Positions 1 through 6,664 of a stretch of 30,123 nucleotides of DNA are shown here, piece by piece (positions within the stretch are counted from its first letter, which is position 1; each line of letters opens with the position of its first letter). The notes below the pieces were generated by a model that made no database searches, was not told the DNA's origin, and saw only the letters and a program-made list of their open reading frames with translations. A program made the position numbers and the translations under genes. This DNA comes from Clostridia bacterium (GTDB taxonomy: Bacteria > Bacillota_A > Clostridia > Oscillospirales > CAG-272): assembly GCA_017453335.1 (NCBI GenBank), contig JAFTKI010000085.1, positions 1 to 30,123 of the forward strand, written 5' to 3'.

Positions 1-53
1 CGAACGGGGATTTTTAAAACCGAGAGAACAAAGATTTTGGTCGCTATGCAACG

Positions 54-86
54 AAAAAAGAAGTTCGCTAAACAGAACTTCTTTTT
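54..86. terminator. Bidirectional intrinsic terminator after rluB
   Basis: An 8-bp perfect stem (AGAAGTTC at 59-66 with GAACTTCT at 75-82) is flanked by an A-run (54-59) and a T-run (82-86). Read on the minus strand the stem is followed by six U residues, so it can end the transcript of the nine-gene minus-strand run a few bases after the rluB stop. Read on the plus strand it also has a U-run, so it could end a transcript entering from the left. Positions 1-53 hold no supported gene. Confidence 0.8.
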
Positions 87-91
87 GCCGT

Positions 92-826
92 TTATTTTGA
101 ATTGTTTTTGTTTGCAAGCTGAGGACAGAGGTAAGCAACCTCCTCGTGTGTCAGTTCTCTCCATTTCCCAAGCGGCAGCGAACCGATGCGCAATTTTCCG
201 ATCGCAACGCGGCGCAACTCAACCACCTTTAGTTCCACCGATTCGCACATTTTGCGGATCTGTCGGTTTCTGCCCTCGTGAAGCGTCATTTCCAGCACGT
301 CGGGTGCAAGCTTTCTGACCTTAACGGGCATCAGCCGATATCCGTCGATCACCATCGGTGCGGATAGGGCAGAGATCTGCTCCTTTGTGGGATTGGGGGA
401 GAGCGAGACGTGATAGATCTTGGGGATCTCATGTCTCGGATGCGTCAGATGATTGGCAAACTCGCCGTCGTCGGTCAGGAGCAAAAGACCTTCCGAGTCC
501 ATATCCAAGCGGCCAACGGGATAAAGACGTGTTTTTGCATCGGTAACCAGCTCGGTTACGGTTTTTCTTCCTTTTTCGTCCTGCAGGGTGGTCACGTATC
601 CGCGCGGCTTGTTGAGCATAATATAGCGGTGCGGCTTGTCCTTGCGCGGCAAGATTCTCCTGCCGCCGTATTCCACGATATCGCTTTCGGGATCCACCTT
701 ATCGCCAAGCTGTGCCACCTGTCCGTTCACGCGAACACGTCCTGACAAGATCTCGGCTTCGGCGGCGCGGCGCGACAGGACTCCGCTGTCTGTGAAAAAT
801 TTTTGAAGGCGTATCGGTTCTGCCAT
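92..826 (-). CDS. rluB: Pseudouridine synthase, RluB/RsuA family
   Basis: 244 residues. The N-terminal S4-type RNA-binding domain (about residues 5-65, beginning RLQKFFTDSGVLSRR) precedes a RluB/RsuA catalytic domain. The motif GRLDMDSEGLLLLT carries the catalytic Asp, and the downstream HEGRNRQIRKM is a family signature. The family isomerises specific uridines in rRNA; RluB acts on 23S rRNA helix 90 and RsuA on 16S rRNA. The single-S4 architecture and the dac/scpAB neighbourhood match B. subtilis RluB (YpuL), so RluB is preferred, though RsuA-like specificity cannot be excluded. The start at 826 is preceded by a GAGGT ribosome binding site seven bases upstream. It lies 20 bases after the dac stop, last gene of the minus-strand run, just before the terminator. 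Confidence 0.9.
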   Translation of the reverse strand: MAEPIRLQKFFTDSGVLSRRAAEAEILSGRVRVNGQVAQLGDKVDPESDIVEYGGRRILPRKDKPHRYIMLNKPRGYVTTLQDEKGRKTVTELVTDAKTRLYPVGRLDMDSEGLLLLTDDGEFANHLTHPRHEIPKIYHVSLSPNPTKEQISALSAPMVIDGYRLMPVKVRKLAPDVLEMTLHEGRNRQIRKMCESVELKVVELRRVAIGKLRIGSLPLGKWRELTHEEVAYLCPQLANKNNSK

Positions 827-846
827 GTTTTTACCTCATTGATCAA

Positions 847-2016
847 TTAAAATGAAAATAACTCTTGAAAAAATGCGATCAGCCTTTGCCAAAGGCTCTT
901 TTTTTGCTCTTGCCGTTCAACCGTTTGACAGGCGATCAGGGAAACCTCTCCGATCACCTCTTTCGTGCCGTCTCCATCGAGATCGGCGGAATACACCACT
1001 TTTCCGATCGATTCGGTCGTTTTGATCGGGGCGTACAGAAAGCGGGGAAGCTCCACTGTTGTTTTTACGGTGAGCGACCGATTCGGAAGCGTTACGCGCA
1101 ATTCTTGCGCGTTGCAGACCGTCAGGGAAGCAGTCGTTCCTCCCACCACGGGGACCTCAAGCCGATATTCCTCGGCATCGCAAAGCAGCACCGAGCGGTA
1201 TTGCGTAAAGCCGTAGTCAAGCATATCGGAGTGATCCTGCCAATCGTTTGGGGCGTTGAGCGTTACCGCGATCAGCCGTACACCGTCTCTCTCGGCTGCC
1301 GAGACCAGACACCTGCCGCTTCGTTTGGTGTATCCCGTTTTCACGCCGATACAGCCGTCGTACATGCGCAAAAGCCGATTGTGGTTGGCAAGATAGCGCG
1401 TATGCGCAGGATCGGCGGTGGTGACCGTTTTTTTCTGTGTGGAAACGATCTCGGCAAGCGTTTCGTTTTCCAACAGGGCGCGTGCGATCAGGGCAAGCTC
1501 GTGTGCCGTGGTATAATGCTCCCCGTGATCCAAGCCGTGCGGATTGACGAAATGCGTATCGGTAAGACCTAATGACTCTGCCTCACGGTTCATTTCCGCG
1601 CAAAAGGCTTCCACGCTGCCCGAAAGACCGATTGCGATAGCGGTTGCGGCATCGTTTGCCGACTCCAGAAGCAACGCATACAGCAATTCCTCCAAGGAGA
1701 GAATCTCACCCTCGCACAAATAGATCGAGGAGCCCTCCACTCCGACAGCCCCCGCATCAATTTGAATTTCGGTATCAAGCGGGGCTAAGCGGGCGGCAAC
1801 GAGGGCGGTCATGATCTTCGTCGTGCTTGCCATGGGAAGCCGTGTCTCGGCGTTCTTTTCATAAACAACAGCTCCGCTTCCTGCCTCTATGAGAACCGCG
1901 CTTTGTGCTGACACCGACAGGGGTTCCCCCGATACGGCATAGGCGTGGAATGAAAAGCAGGGAAGCATCAAGGCAACCAGCAAAAGAAGGAGAATGGGGG
2001 ATCGACGGTTTGACAT
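847..2016 (-). CDS. D-alanyl-D-alanine carboxypeptidase (DacF/PBP5-like, peptidase S11)
   Basis: 389 residues, a penicillin-binding protein that removes the terminal D-Ala from peptidoglycan stem peptides outside the membrane. Residues 1-27 form a signal peptide (Arg-Arg, a Leu-rich core, then AYA). The three active-site motifs are visible: S64-T-T-K67, S119-A-N121 and K226-T-G228. A C-terminal beta domain follows (about 275-350), and the last 18 residues form a Trp/Phe/Leu-rich amphipathic tail of the kind that anchors PBP5-type enzymes to the membrane. Near residue 350 there is a DLDGDGTKE stretch resembling an EF-hand/dockerin calcium loop. ATG at 2016 is chosen over an upstream TTG because GGAGG lies eight bases before it. 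That ribosome binding site falls in a long hairpin (2026-2069), which suggests regulated translation. DacF versus DacB/DacA cannot be settled by eye. Confidence 0.92.
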   Translation of the reverse strand: MSNRRSPILLLLLVALMLPCFSFHAYAVSGEPLSVSAQSAVLIEAGSGAVVYEKNAETRLPMASTTKIMTALVAARLAPLDTEIQIDAGAVGVEGSSIYLCEGEILSLEELLYALLLESANDAATAIAIGLSGSVEAFCAEMNREAESLGLTDTHFVNPHGLDHGEHYTTAHELALIARALLENETLAEIVSTQKKTVTTADPAHTRYLANHNRLLRMYDGCIGVKTGYTKRSGRCLVSAAERDGVRLIAVTLNAPNDWQDHSDMLDYGFTQYRSVLLCDAEEYRLEVPVVGGTTASLTVCNAQELRVTLPNRSLTVKTTVELPRFLYAPIKTTESIGKVVYSADLDGDGTKEVIGEVSLIACQTVERQEQKKSLWQRLIAFFQELFSF

Positions 2017-2025
2017 AAGCAATTC

Positions 2026-2069
2026 CTCCGGAAAAATATACCTTTTATATAAAGTATACTTTCCCGGAG
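2026..2069 (-). promoter_or_regulatory. 16-bp RNA hairpin overlapping the dac ribosome binding site
   Basis: On the minus-strand RNA, the arm complementary to 2054-2069 pairs along all 16 bases with the arm complementary to 2026-2041, leaving a 12-base AU-rich loop. Fourteen pairs are Watson-Crick and two are G-U. On the plus-strand RNA those two would be A-C mismatches, so the structure belongs to the dac transcript. The 3' arm ends in CCGGAG, whose GGAG is the dac Shine-Dalgarno. No U-run follows, so it is not a terminator. A TATACT sequence inside the 5' arm could be a -10 element. Transcripts from such a promoter would lack the 5' arm, whereas read-through from ytfJ would fold and hide the ribosome binding site. 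The mechanism is inference; the pairing is seen. Confidence 0.6.
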
Positions 2070-2103
2070 TGTCGGTTATGTCAGAATCGGCAGGGATCTT
2101 TGT

Positions 2104-2574
2104 TTATTTATTTTCCTGATTCATTTTGCGAAGCTTTTCTTCATATTCGGCTTCGGTCTTAGCGGCATCCTCAACAAATTCATCCGCATCTCCGATTGCA
2201 AGAGCGGATTTGAGTCGGGTGATGAGATCGGGGGTGCGATCCAGAAGATCGACGATCTGATCCAGCGTTCCCGTTTTTTCCTGAGGCATTCCCAGCATTT
2301 CAACGTGGCCCTGGGGAGAAACGACCAAAAAACCGAGCGGTGTTACCGAAACGCCGGTTCCGCCGCCACCTCCGAAGCTTTTGGAGGTCGTTTTCTTAGA
2401 GGGAACATCCAAACCGCCCGAAGCAAAGCCCATAGAGATCTTTGATACGGGAATGATGGTGGTTCCGTTTGGCGTAACGATCTGGGATCCAAGAACGGTG
2501 TTTGCGTCCACAAGAGTGCGGAGCTGCTCCAAAGAGTTGTTGATAATATCCTTGATAGAAGATTCTTGTGCCAT
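2104..2574 (-). CDS. ytfJ: GerW/YtfJ family sporulation protein
   Basis: 156 residues matching the GerW (YtfJ) family. The N-terminal stretch SSIKDIINNSLEQLRTLVDA is followed by TPNGTTIIPVSKISMGFASGG, a glycine-rich run (GGGGG, about residue 70) and the conserved TPLGFLVV segment, then an acidic/basic helical tail ending near KMNQENK. In B. subtilis YtfJ is made in the forespore and is needed for normal germination responses; the biochemical role is not established. Its presence suggests descent from a spore-forming lineage. The start at 2574 has AAAGGAAG eight bases upstream. It lies directly after the DUF2953 gene, the same ytfI-ytfJ pairing seen in Bacillus. Confidence 0.85.
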   Translation of the reverse strand: MAQESSIKDIINNSLEQLRTLVDANTVLGSQIVTPNGTTIIPVSKISMGFASGGLDVPSKKTTSKSFGGGGGTGVSVTPLGFLVVSPQGHVEMLGMPQEKTGTLDQIVDLLDRTPDLITRLKSALAIGDADEFVEDAAKTEAEYEEKLRKMNQENK

Positions 2575-2601
2575 GACGGTCTTCCTTTCGTTTGTGAGAA
2601 T

Positions 2602-3366
2602 TTATGATTTTTCAGTGGTTTTCTGTTGTTCGGCAAGTTCTTTTTTGCGAACCCTCCGCACCGCTCTTGCAGTGGCGGTTTCGTGCGCTTCTTGCAGGTT
2701 GATGAGTAGGTCTAAAAATTGTACCAAGCGCATCGAGCATTCAATATTGATCGTTGCTTCGGATGCGGTTGCAAGATAATCGGGGAATATCTCCATGTCA
2801 CCGTCTTTTCGGTGAATGGGATTAAAGTATTGATCGATCAATTCCAGAATACAGGTTGCGCTTTGCAAAACAGCACCGTACAGAATCGCTGTTTTTGCGG
2901 CATCCTCCGTGGCAATGCGGATTTTCATCCGACGGACCCGAATAAAGATCTTTCCCTTGGTGTAATCGCGCAAGGTTTTCAGAAGCTCCAGAATGATCTC
3001 CAGCTCAACTTTGATACCGAGCGAGGGGGCGTCTTGACGCAACCGTTTCTTTTCCAGTGCCAGCTTCGCTGTGTTTTTCTTCTTTTTCAGTGCTTTTCGA
3101 TAGGCTTTTTTCATGGCCTTCTTTTGCCTCTTCAGCTCTTTTTGCAACGCGCGCTCGGGGTTGCGGCACCGTGACAGATTTTTCTTTTTCCGCTTCGGTT
3201 CCTTATCCTCCCCGATCGAGTAGAAGGGGATTCCGAAAATATACGCGATGACCCGAAGCTCCCGATCATATCGGATCCGCACGCGGGCTTTTCCAAAGAA
3301 GCATACAAGACAAACCAAAAGGATCAGTCCCAAAAGCACTCCAAGGACTATCCAAAGAGCTGTCAT
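2602..3366 (-). CDS. DUF2953 (YtfI-like) membrane-anchored protein
   Basis: 254 residues. One N-terminal membrane segment (about residues 4-25) is followed by a short domain (about 27-50, ending in FGIPFYSI). Next come a long Lys/Arg-rich helical stretch (about 55-115) and a C-terminal conserved region including FIRVRRMKIRIATEDAAKTAILYGAV. The last is typical of DUF2953, a family of unknown function usually encoded beside ytfJ/gerW in spore-forming Bacillota. The ATG overlaps the scpB stop (ATGA), implying translational coupling. The basic middle is predicted to face the cytoplasm if the N-terminal segment is a signal anchor, but topology is uncertain. Residues 228-254 are also highly charged. 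Confidence 0.72.
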   Translation of the reverse strand: MTALWIVLGVLLGLILLVCLVCFFGKARVRIRYDRELRVIAYIFGIPFYSIGEDKEPKRKKKNLSRCRNPERALQKELKRQKKAMKKAYRKALKKKKNTAKLALEKKRLRQDAPSLGIKVELEIILELLKTLRDYTKGKIFIRVRRMKIRIATEDAAKTAILYGAVLQSATCILELIDQYFNPIHRKDGDMEIFPDYLATASEATINIECSMRLVQFLDLLINLQEAHETATARAVRRVRKKELAEQQKTTEKS

Positions 3367-4076
3367 GTAGCGTTTTCCTCCACGGGAGCCGCACCGTTTT
3401 CAAAGATCACATCGGTCTGTTCGGTGTCGGTCGGTGCCTCATAATCCTTGGGCGTGATCTCCTCGTTTTTAAGTGCCAATTGCTCGGTGTTCTCAGCCTG
3501 CGCAGCGGCTACGCTGAGTGCTTCGGTTGCGGGAAGCTCATCCAGCGAGTTGATTCCAAACACGCGCAGAAATTTATCGGTGGTCACATACAGCATCGGG
3601 CGTCCCGGGGCATCCAATCTGCCTGCCGCCTCGATCAGTCCCTTGTCCAGAAGCGAGTTGACCGCATACGAGCTGTCCACTCCGCGTACCAGATCGACGA
3701 AGGAACGGGTAACGGGTTGGTTGTAAGCAACCACGGCAAGCACCTCCATCGAAGACGCCGAAAGGTTTCCGCCGCGGCGGATGCCCAGTGCCTCACGGAT
3801 GTAGGGGGCGTACTGCTCTTTGGTGGTCAACTGACAGGCGGTAGGATACATCAAAAGCTGAATTCCGTGATGGGTGTTCTCCTCGGCGAAGCGTTCGGAG
3901 ATCTGTGTGAGCATCGTTTTCACATCCTTGACGCTCAAACAAAGCACCTCTGCCAGCTTGTCGTATCGCATCGGATATCCTGCGGCAAATAAAATAGCCT
4001 CCAATGCCTGTTCGATCTCTTGTGCCGTGGTCAGCGGCTCCAATACAGGTGTCGGATTTGTTTTTTTGGTTTCCAT
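3363..4076 (-). CDS. scpB: Segregation and condensation protein B (ScpB)
   Basis: 237 residues. ScpB dimerises and binds the ScpA kleisin to form the SMC-ScpAB condensin that organises and segregates the chromosome. Tandem winged-helix domains span about residues 20-185. The signatures are QALEAILFAAGYPM near the N-terminus, the stretch EVLAVVAYNQPVTR, and the hallmark GRLDAPGRPMLYVTTDKFL followed by FGINSLDELP. A 50-residue acidic, low-complexity tail follows (about 188-237), somewhat longer than in B. subtilis ScpB (about 197 residues). It starts three bases after the scpA stop and its own stop overlaps the next gene by four bases. Confidence 0.95.
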   Translation of the reverse strand: METKKTNPTPVLEPLTTAQEIEQALEAILFAAGYPMRYDKLAEVLCLSVKDVKTMLTQISERFAEENTHHGIQLLMYPTACQLTTKEQYAPYIREALGIRRGGNLSASSMEVLAVVAYNQPVTRSFVDLVRGVDSSYAVNSLLDKGLIEAAGRLDAPGRPMLYVTTDKFLRVFGINSLDELPATEALSVAAAQAENTEQLALKNEEITPKDYEAPTDTEQTDVIFENGAAPVEENAT

Positions 4077-4079
4077 TGG

Positions 4080-5225
4080 TTAAGACTCCTTTCCGTCCGC
4101 CGTATCCGCGGTGGTGGGCGAAAGCTCCTTCGCCTTTTCGGTCATGGTGCGGACGATCTCATTCATATCCATGCCGATATCGTCCAAAAGATCCTCATCA
4201 CTCTCGGAGAGTTGGTTGTCAAGAAGCTCGGCAACGCGTGCTTCTTCCTCCAGATCGCTGTCGTCGGCAGGAAGCTCCTCTGCAAAGATCGAGAGATTTT
4301 GCGCCTCCTTGGCAAGTCTGCGCTCCTCGGCGCGTCTGGCGCGTTCCTCGGCACGCAAGCGCTTCTTTTCTGCAAGCTTTTGCTCGCGAATGATCCTGCG
4401 TTGCTCGCGGTGCATCTCGGCTTTGGAGGAGAGGGGGATCGGCGCGCTGTCATCGTAAACACGTGGCTTTTTCTCGCCGTCCTCGGGACTCGGATCCTCG
4501 TTGACCACAAACTTTGTATTGGTACCGTGGATAACGGTATAGTGATCGGGATCCTCCTCGATCCGAATCTTTCGAACCTTGATCAATTCCAAAATTCCCA
4601 GGAAAATCGCGATCATATCGGGAAGTGAGGTCGCGTCCGATAACAGATCCTGCATGGAAGGATTTTTGCGTTTGTTGATGTGGTGCAAAATTCCCACGAT
4701 CTTAACCTCAACGGGAACGATCGGCTTAGCGATCATCGGGGCAAATACCTGCTTCTCGGCTTTCGGTCTGCTTTCGTTTGCGGCAATGATACGGCGAACG
4801 GCGGCACACAGAGAGGTGACCTGTTGATCGGATACGTAGGTGGTATCCACGGTGATCTCGTCGGTGTCCTTCACGAATCTGCCGCTGTACAGCGCGTAAA
4901 GCGCAGCCATTTTTTGTGCGGCTTGCTTTGCCTGCTGATAACGCAAGAGGGCATCGGCAAGCTCTGCTCGGGGATCCTTTTCATCGGGCTGCAGACGCGG
5001 CAGGAGCATACTGCTCTTGATCCGTATCAATTCGCTTGCCATGACGATGAATTCGCCCGCCAGCTCCATATCCATGCTCTGCGCCGCCGCGATATATTCT
5101 AAGTATTGGTCGCAGATCTCGGCTATGGGAATGTCCTCGATATTCATTTTATTTTTTTGAATCAAGGTCAGAAGAAGGTCAAGAGGGCCTTCAAATTGCT
5201 CGATTCGGTAGGTGAGGGTTTCCAT
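4080..5225 (-). CDS. scpA: Segregation and condensation protein A (ScpA kleisin) with long charged C-terminal extension
   Basis: 381 residues, against about 250 for typical ScpA. The kleisin is recognisable. The N-terminal SMC-neck-binding helices begin YRIEQFEGPLDLLLTLI and continue through MASELIRIKSSMLLP. The C-terminal winged helix contains MIAIFLGILELIKVRKI (about 204-220) and normally ends the protein around residue 230. Here roughly 145 more residues follow: a Glu/Arg/Lys-rich coiled-coil-like block (about 268-308), an acidic block (about 316-352) and a Thr-rich tail. The start at 5225 has AAAGGAA about 12 bases upstream. The role is to bridge SMC heads together with ScpB, encoded immediately downstream. 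The extension could contact DNA, nucleoid proteins or the membrane, but nothing in it is diagnostic. Confidence 0.93.
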   Translation of the reverse strand: METLTYRIEQFEGPLDLLLTLIQKNKMNIEDIPIAEICDQYLEYIAAAQSMDMELAGEFIVMASELIRIKSSMLLPRLQPDEKDPRAELADALLRYQQAKQAAQKMAALYALYSGRFVKDTDEITVDTTYVSDQQVTSLCAAVRRIIAANESRPKAEKQVFAPMIAKPIVPVEVKIVGILHHINKRKNPSMQDLLSDATSLPDMIAIFLGILELIKVRKIRIEEDPDHYTVIHGTNTKFVVNEDPSPEDGEKKPRVYDDSAPIPLSSKAEMHREQRRIIREQKLAEKKRLRAEERARRAEERRLAKEAQNLSIFAEELPADDSDLEEEARVAELLDNQLSESDEDLLDDIGMDMNEIVRTMTEKAKELSPTTADTADGKES

Positions 5226-5261
5226 CGGTCGGGGAATTCCTTTCTGTCGGTTTATTAGAGG

Positions 5262-6011
5262 TCAAGCAAAAAATTCGGGAAGAAGCACCTGCTTCAAGAA
5301 AATGTTACGGAAGGGGTGGGAGATCAGATCGGTGAGCTGTTCTGCTAACCATGCCGTGGGAGAAAAATCAAAGAAGATTGAGCAAGCCATCAGTGCGATC
5401 AGAAGTCCGTACATGATCTGCCGCTCATAGCGCATAATGGCAAAATAAGCCTTTGTGGGCAGAAACGCAAAGAAGATCCGTGAGCCGTCAAACGGCGGGA
5501 TGGGGATCAGATTGAAGAATGCAAAGGTGAAGTTCACCAAGGCACCGATCATGCAGAGCGTAGCGGCCCAATAGAATATGTTGCACAGCAATTCAGAGCT
5601 TCCTTCCGCTTGGAGAAAGCATAAATAGTTTTGCTCAATGTAAAACGCTTCAAGGATGCCGAACAGCACCGCGAAAAAGGCACCTAACAGAAGATTGGAA
5701 AGAGGGCCTGCGGCGGCAGTGATCGCCATATCGCGCTTGGGGTTGCGGAAATAGCGCGTATTGATCGGAACAGGCTTTGCCCAGCCAAATCCAACGAGCA
5801 GCATACAAAGCGTACCGATCAGATCAAGATGCTTGATGGGATTGAGCGAGAGGCGCCCGAGATTATAGGCGGTAGGATCTCCGCATTTCCATGCGGCGTA
5901 TCCGTGTGCGGTCTCGTGGATCGTGAGTGCCAAAATGATGATGGGAAGGGATAGAAGCAGGGAGATGACGGTGTCCTGAATGCTTCCGCCCGTCAGCATA
6001 GACAGTAACAT
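5262..6011 (-). CDS. Site-2 protease family (M50B) intramembrane metalloprotease
   Basis: 249 residues, largely hydrophobic, with about five to six membrane segments. The zinc motif H32-E-T-A-H36 lies in a membrane helix, and the second conserved motif (NLIPIPPFDG, with D175) supplies the third metal ligand, as in the compact SpoIVFB/YwhC-like M50B group. It is predicted to cleave transmembrane substrates within the membrane. No PDZ domain is present, unlike RseP/RasP. The ATG at 6011 is chosen because AAAGGA lies eight bases upstream; an in-frame upstream extension would run into engB. It sits between engB and scpA, an arrangement common in clostridia. No substrate is evident nearby. Confidence in the fold is high, in the biological role low. 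Confidence 0.88.
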   Translation of the reverse strand: MLLSMLTGGSIQDTVISLLLSLPIIILALTIHETAHGYAAWKCGDPTAYNLGRLSLNPIKHLDLIGTLCMLLVGFGWAKPVPINTRYFRNPKRDMAITAAAGPLSNLLLGAFFAVLFGILEAFYIEQNYLCFLQAEGSSELLCNIFYWAATLCMIGALVNFTFAFFNLIPIPPFDGSRIFFAFLPTKAYFAIMRYERQIMYGLLIALMACSIFFDFSPTAWLAEQLTDLISHPFRNIFLKQVLLPEFFA

Positions 6012-6034
6012 AAAGATATCCTTTCTTGGTAACC

Positions 6035-6643
6035 TTACAGCTTGATGCGGGTATACTCGGAAAGCAATCTCCAAAGGTCGTTTTTGCCCTCACCCTTGAG
6101 TGCCGAATAAAAGACGATCGGCGTGTCTGCGGGAATATCGGGGTGGCTGTGCAGCAGCTCAGCCGATTTTTTTCGTTCGGTGGCATTGAGCTTATCGCTC
6201 TTGGTTGCCACCACGATAAAGGGAAGCTCTGCCTCTCGCAGATAGTTCAGCATCATTTCATCGTCGGCGGTGGGACCTATGCGGCTGTCAATCAGTTGTA
6301 CCACCAAGGAAATGCGGTCGAGATTGGGATTTTGCGTAAAATATCCGTCGGTGAGAGCCGACCATTTTTCCTTGTCCTCGGGCTTGCGCTTTGCAAAGCC
6401 GTAGCCGGGAAGGTCTACCAAAAAGAGCTGCTTGTCAACGTCATAAAAGTTGATGGTAATGGTCTTTCCGGGTGCAGAGCTGACACGTGCCAGCGATTTT
6501 CTGCCCAGAAGCGAATTGATCAACGAGCTTTTTCCCACGTTGGAGCGTCCCGAAAAAACGATCTGCGGAACGGGATCGGTGGGGAACTGCTTGATAAGTC
6601 CTGCGCTGATGCGAAGATCAACGCGGTTGAGATTGAGCGACAT
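6035..6643 (-). CDS. engB: Ribosome biogenesis GTPase EngB (YsxC/YihA)
   Basis: 202 residues, the usual EngB length. The P-loop is G32-R-S-N-V-G-K-S39, the switch II motif is DLPGYG with the family-typical AKR continuation, G4 is TKSDK and G5 is SALKGEG. EngB is an essential TRAFAC-class GTPase needed for late assembly of the 50S subunit. AAGGAG lies nine bases before the ATG, and the gene begins 21 bases after the lon stop. The lon-engB (lonA-ysxC) order is conserved in Bacillota, supporting both calls. Confidence 0.96.
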   Translation of the reverse strand: MSLNLNRVDLRISAGLIKQFPTDPVPQIVFSGRSNVGKSSLINSLLGRKSLARVSSAPGKTITINFYDVDKQLFLVDLPGYGFAKRKPEDKEKWSALTDGYFTQNPNLDRISLVVQLIDSRIGPTADDEMMLNYLREAELPFIVVATKSDKLNATERKKSAELLHSHPDIPADTPIVFYSALKGEGKNDLWRLLSEYTRIKL

Positions 6644-6664
6644 TGTCCGGTGCTCCTTTCAATA

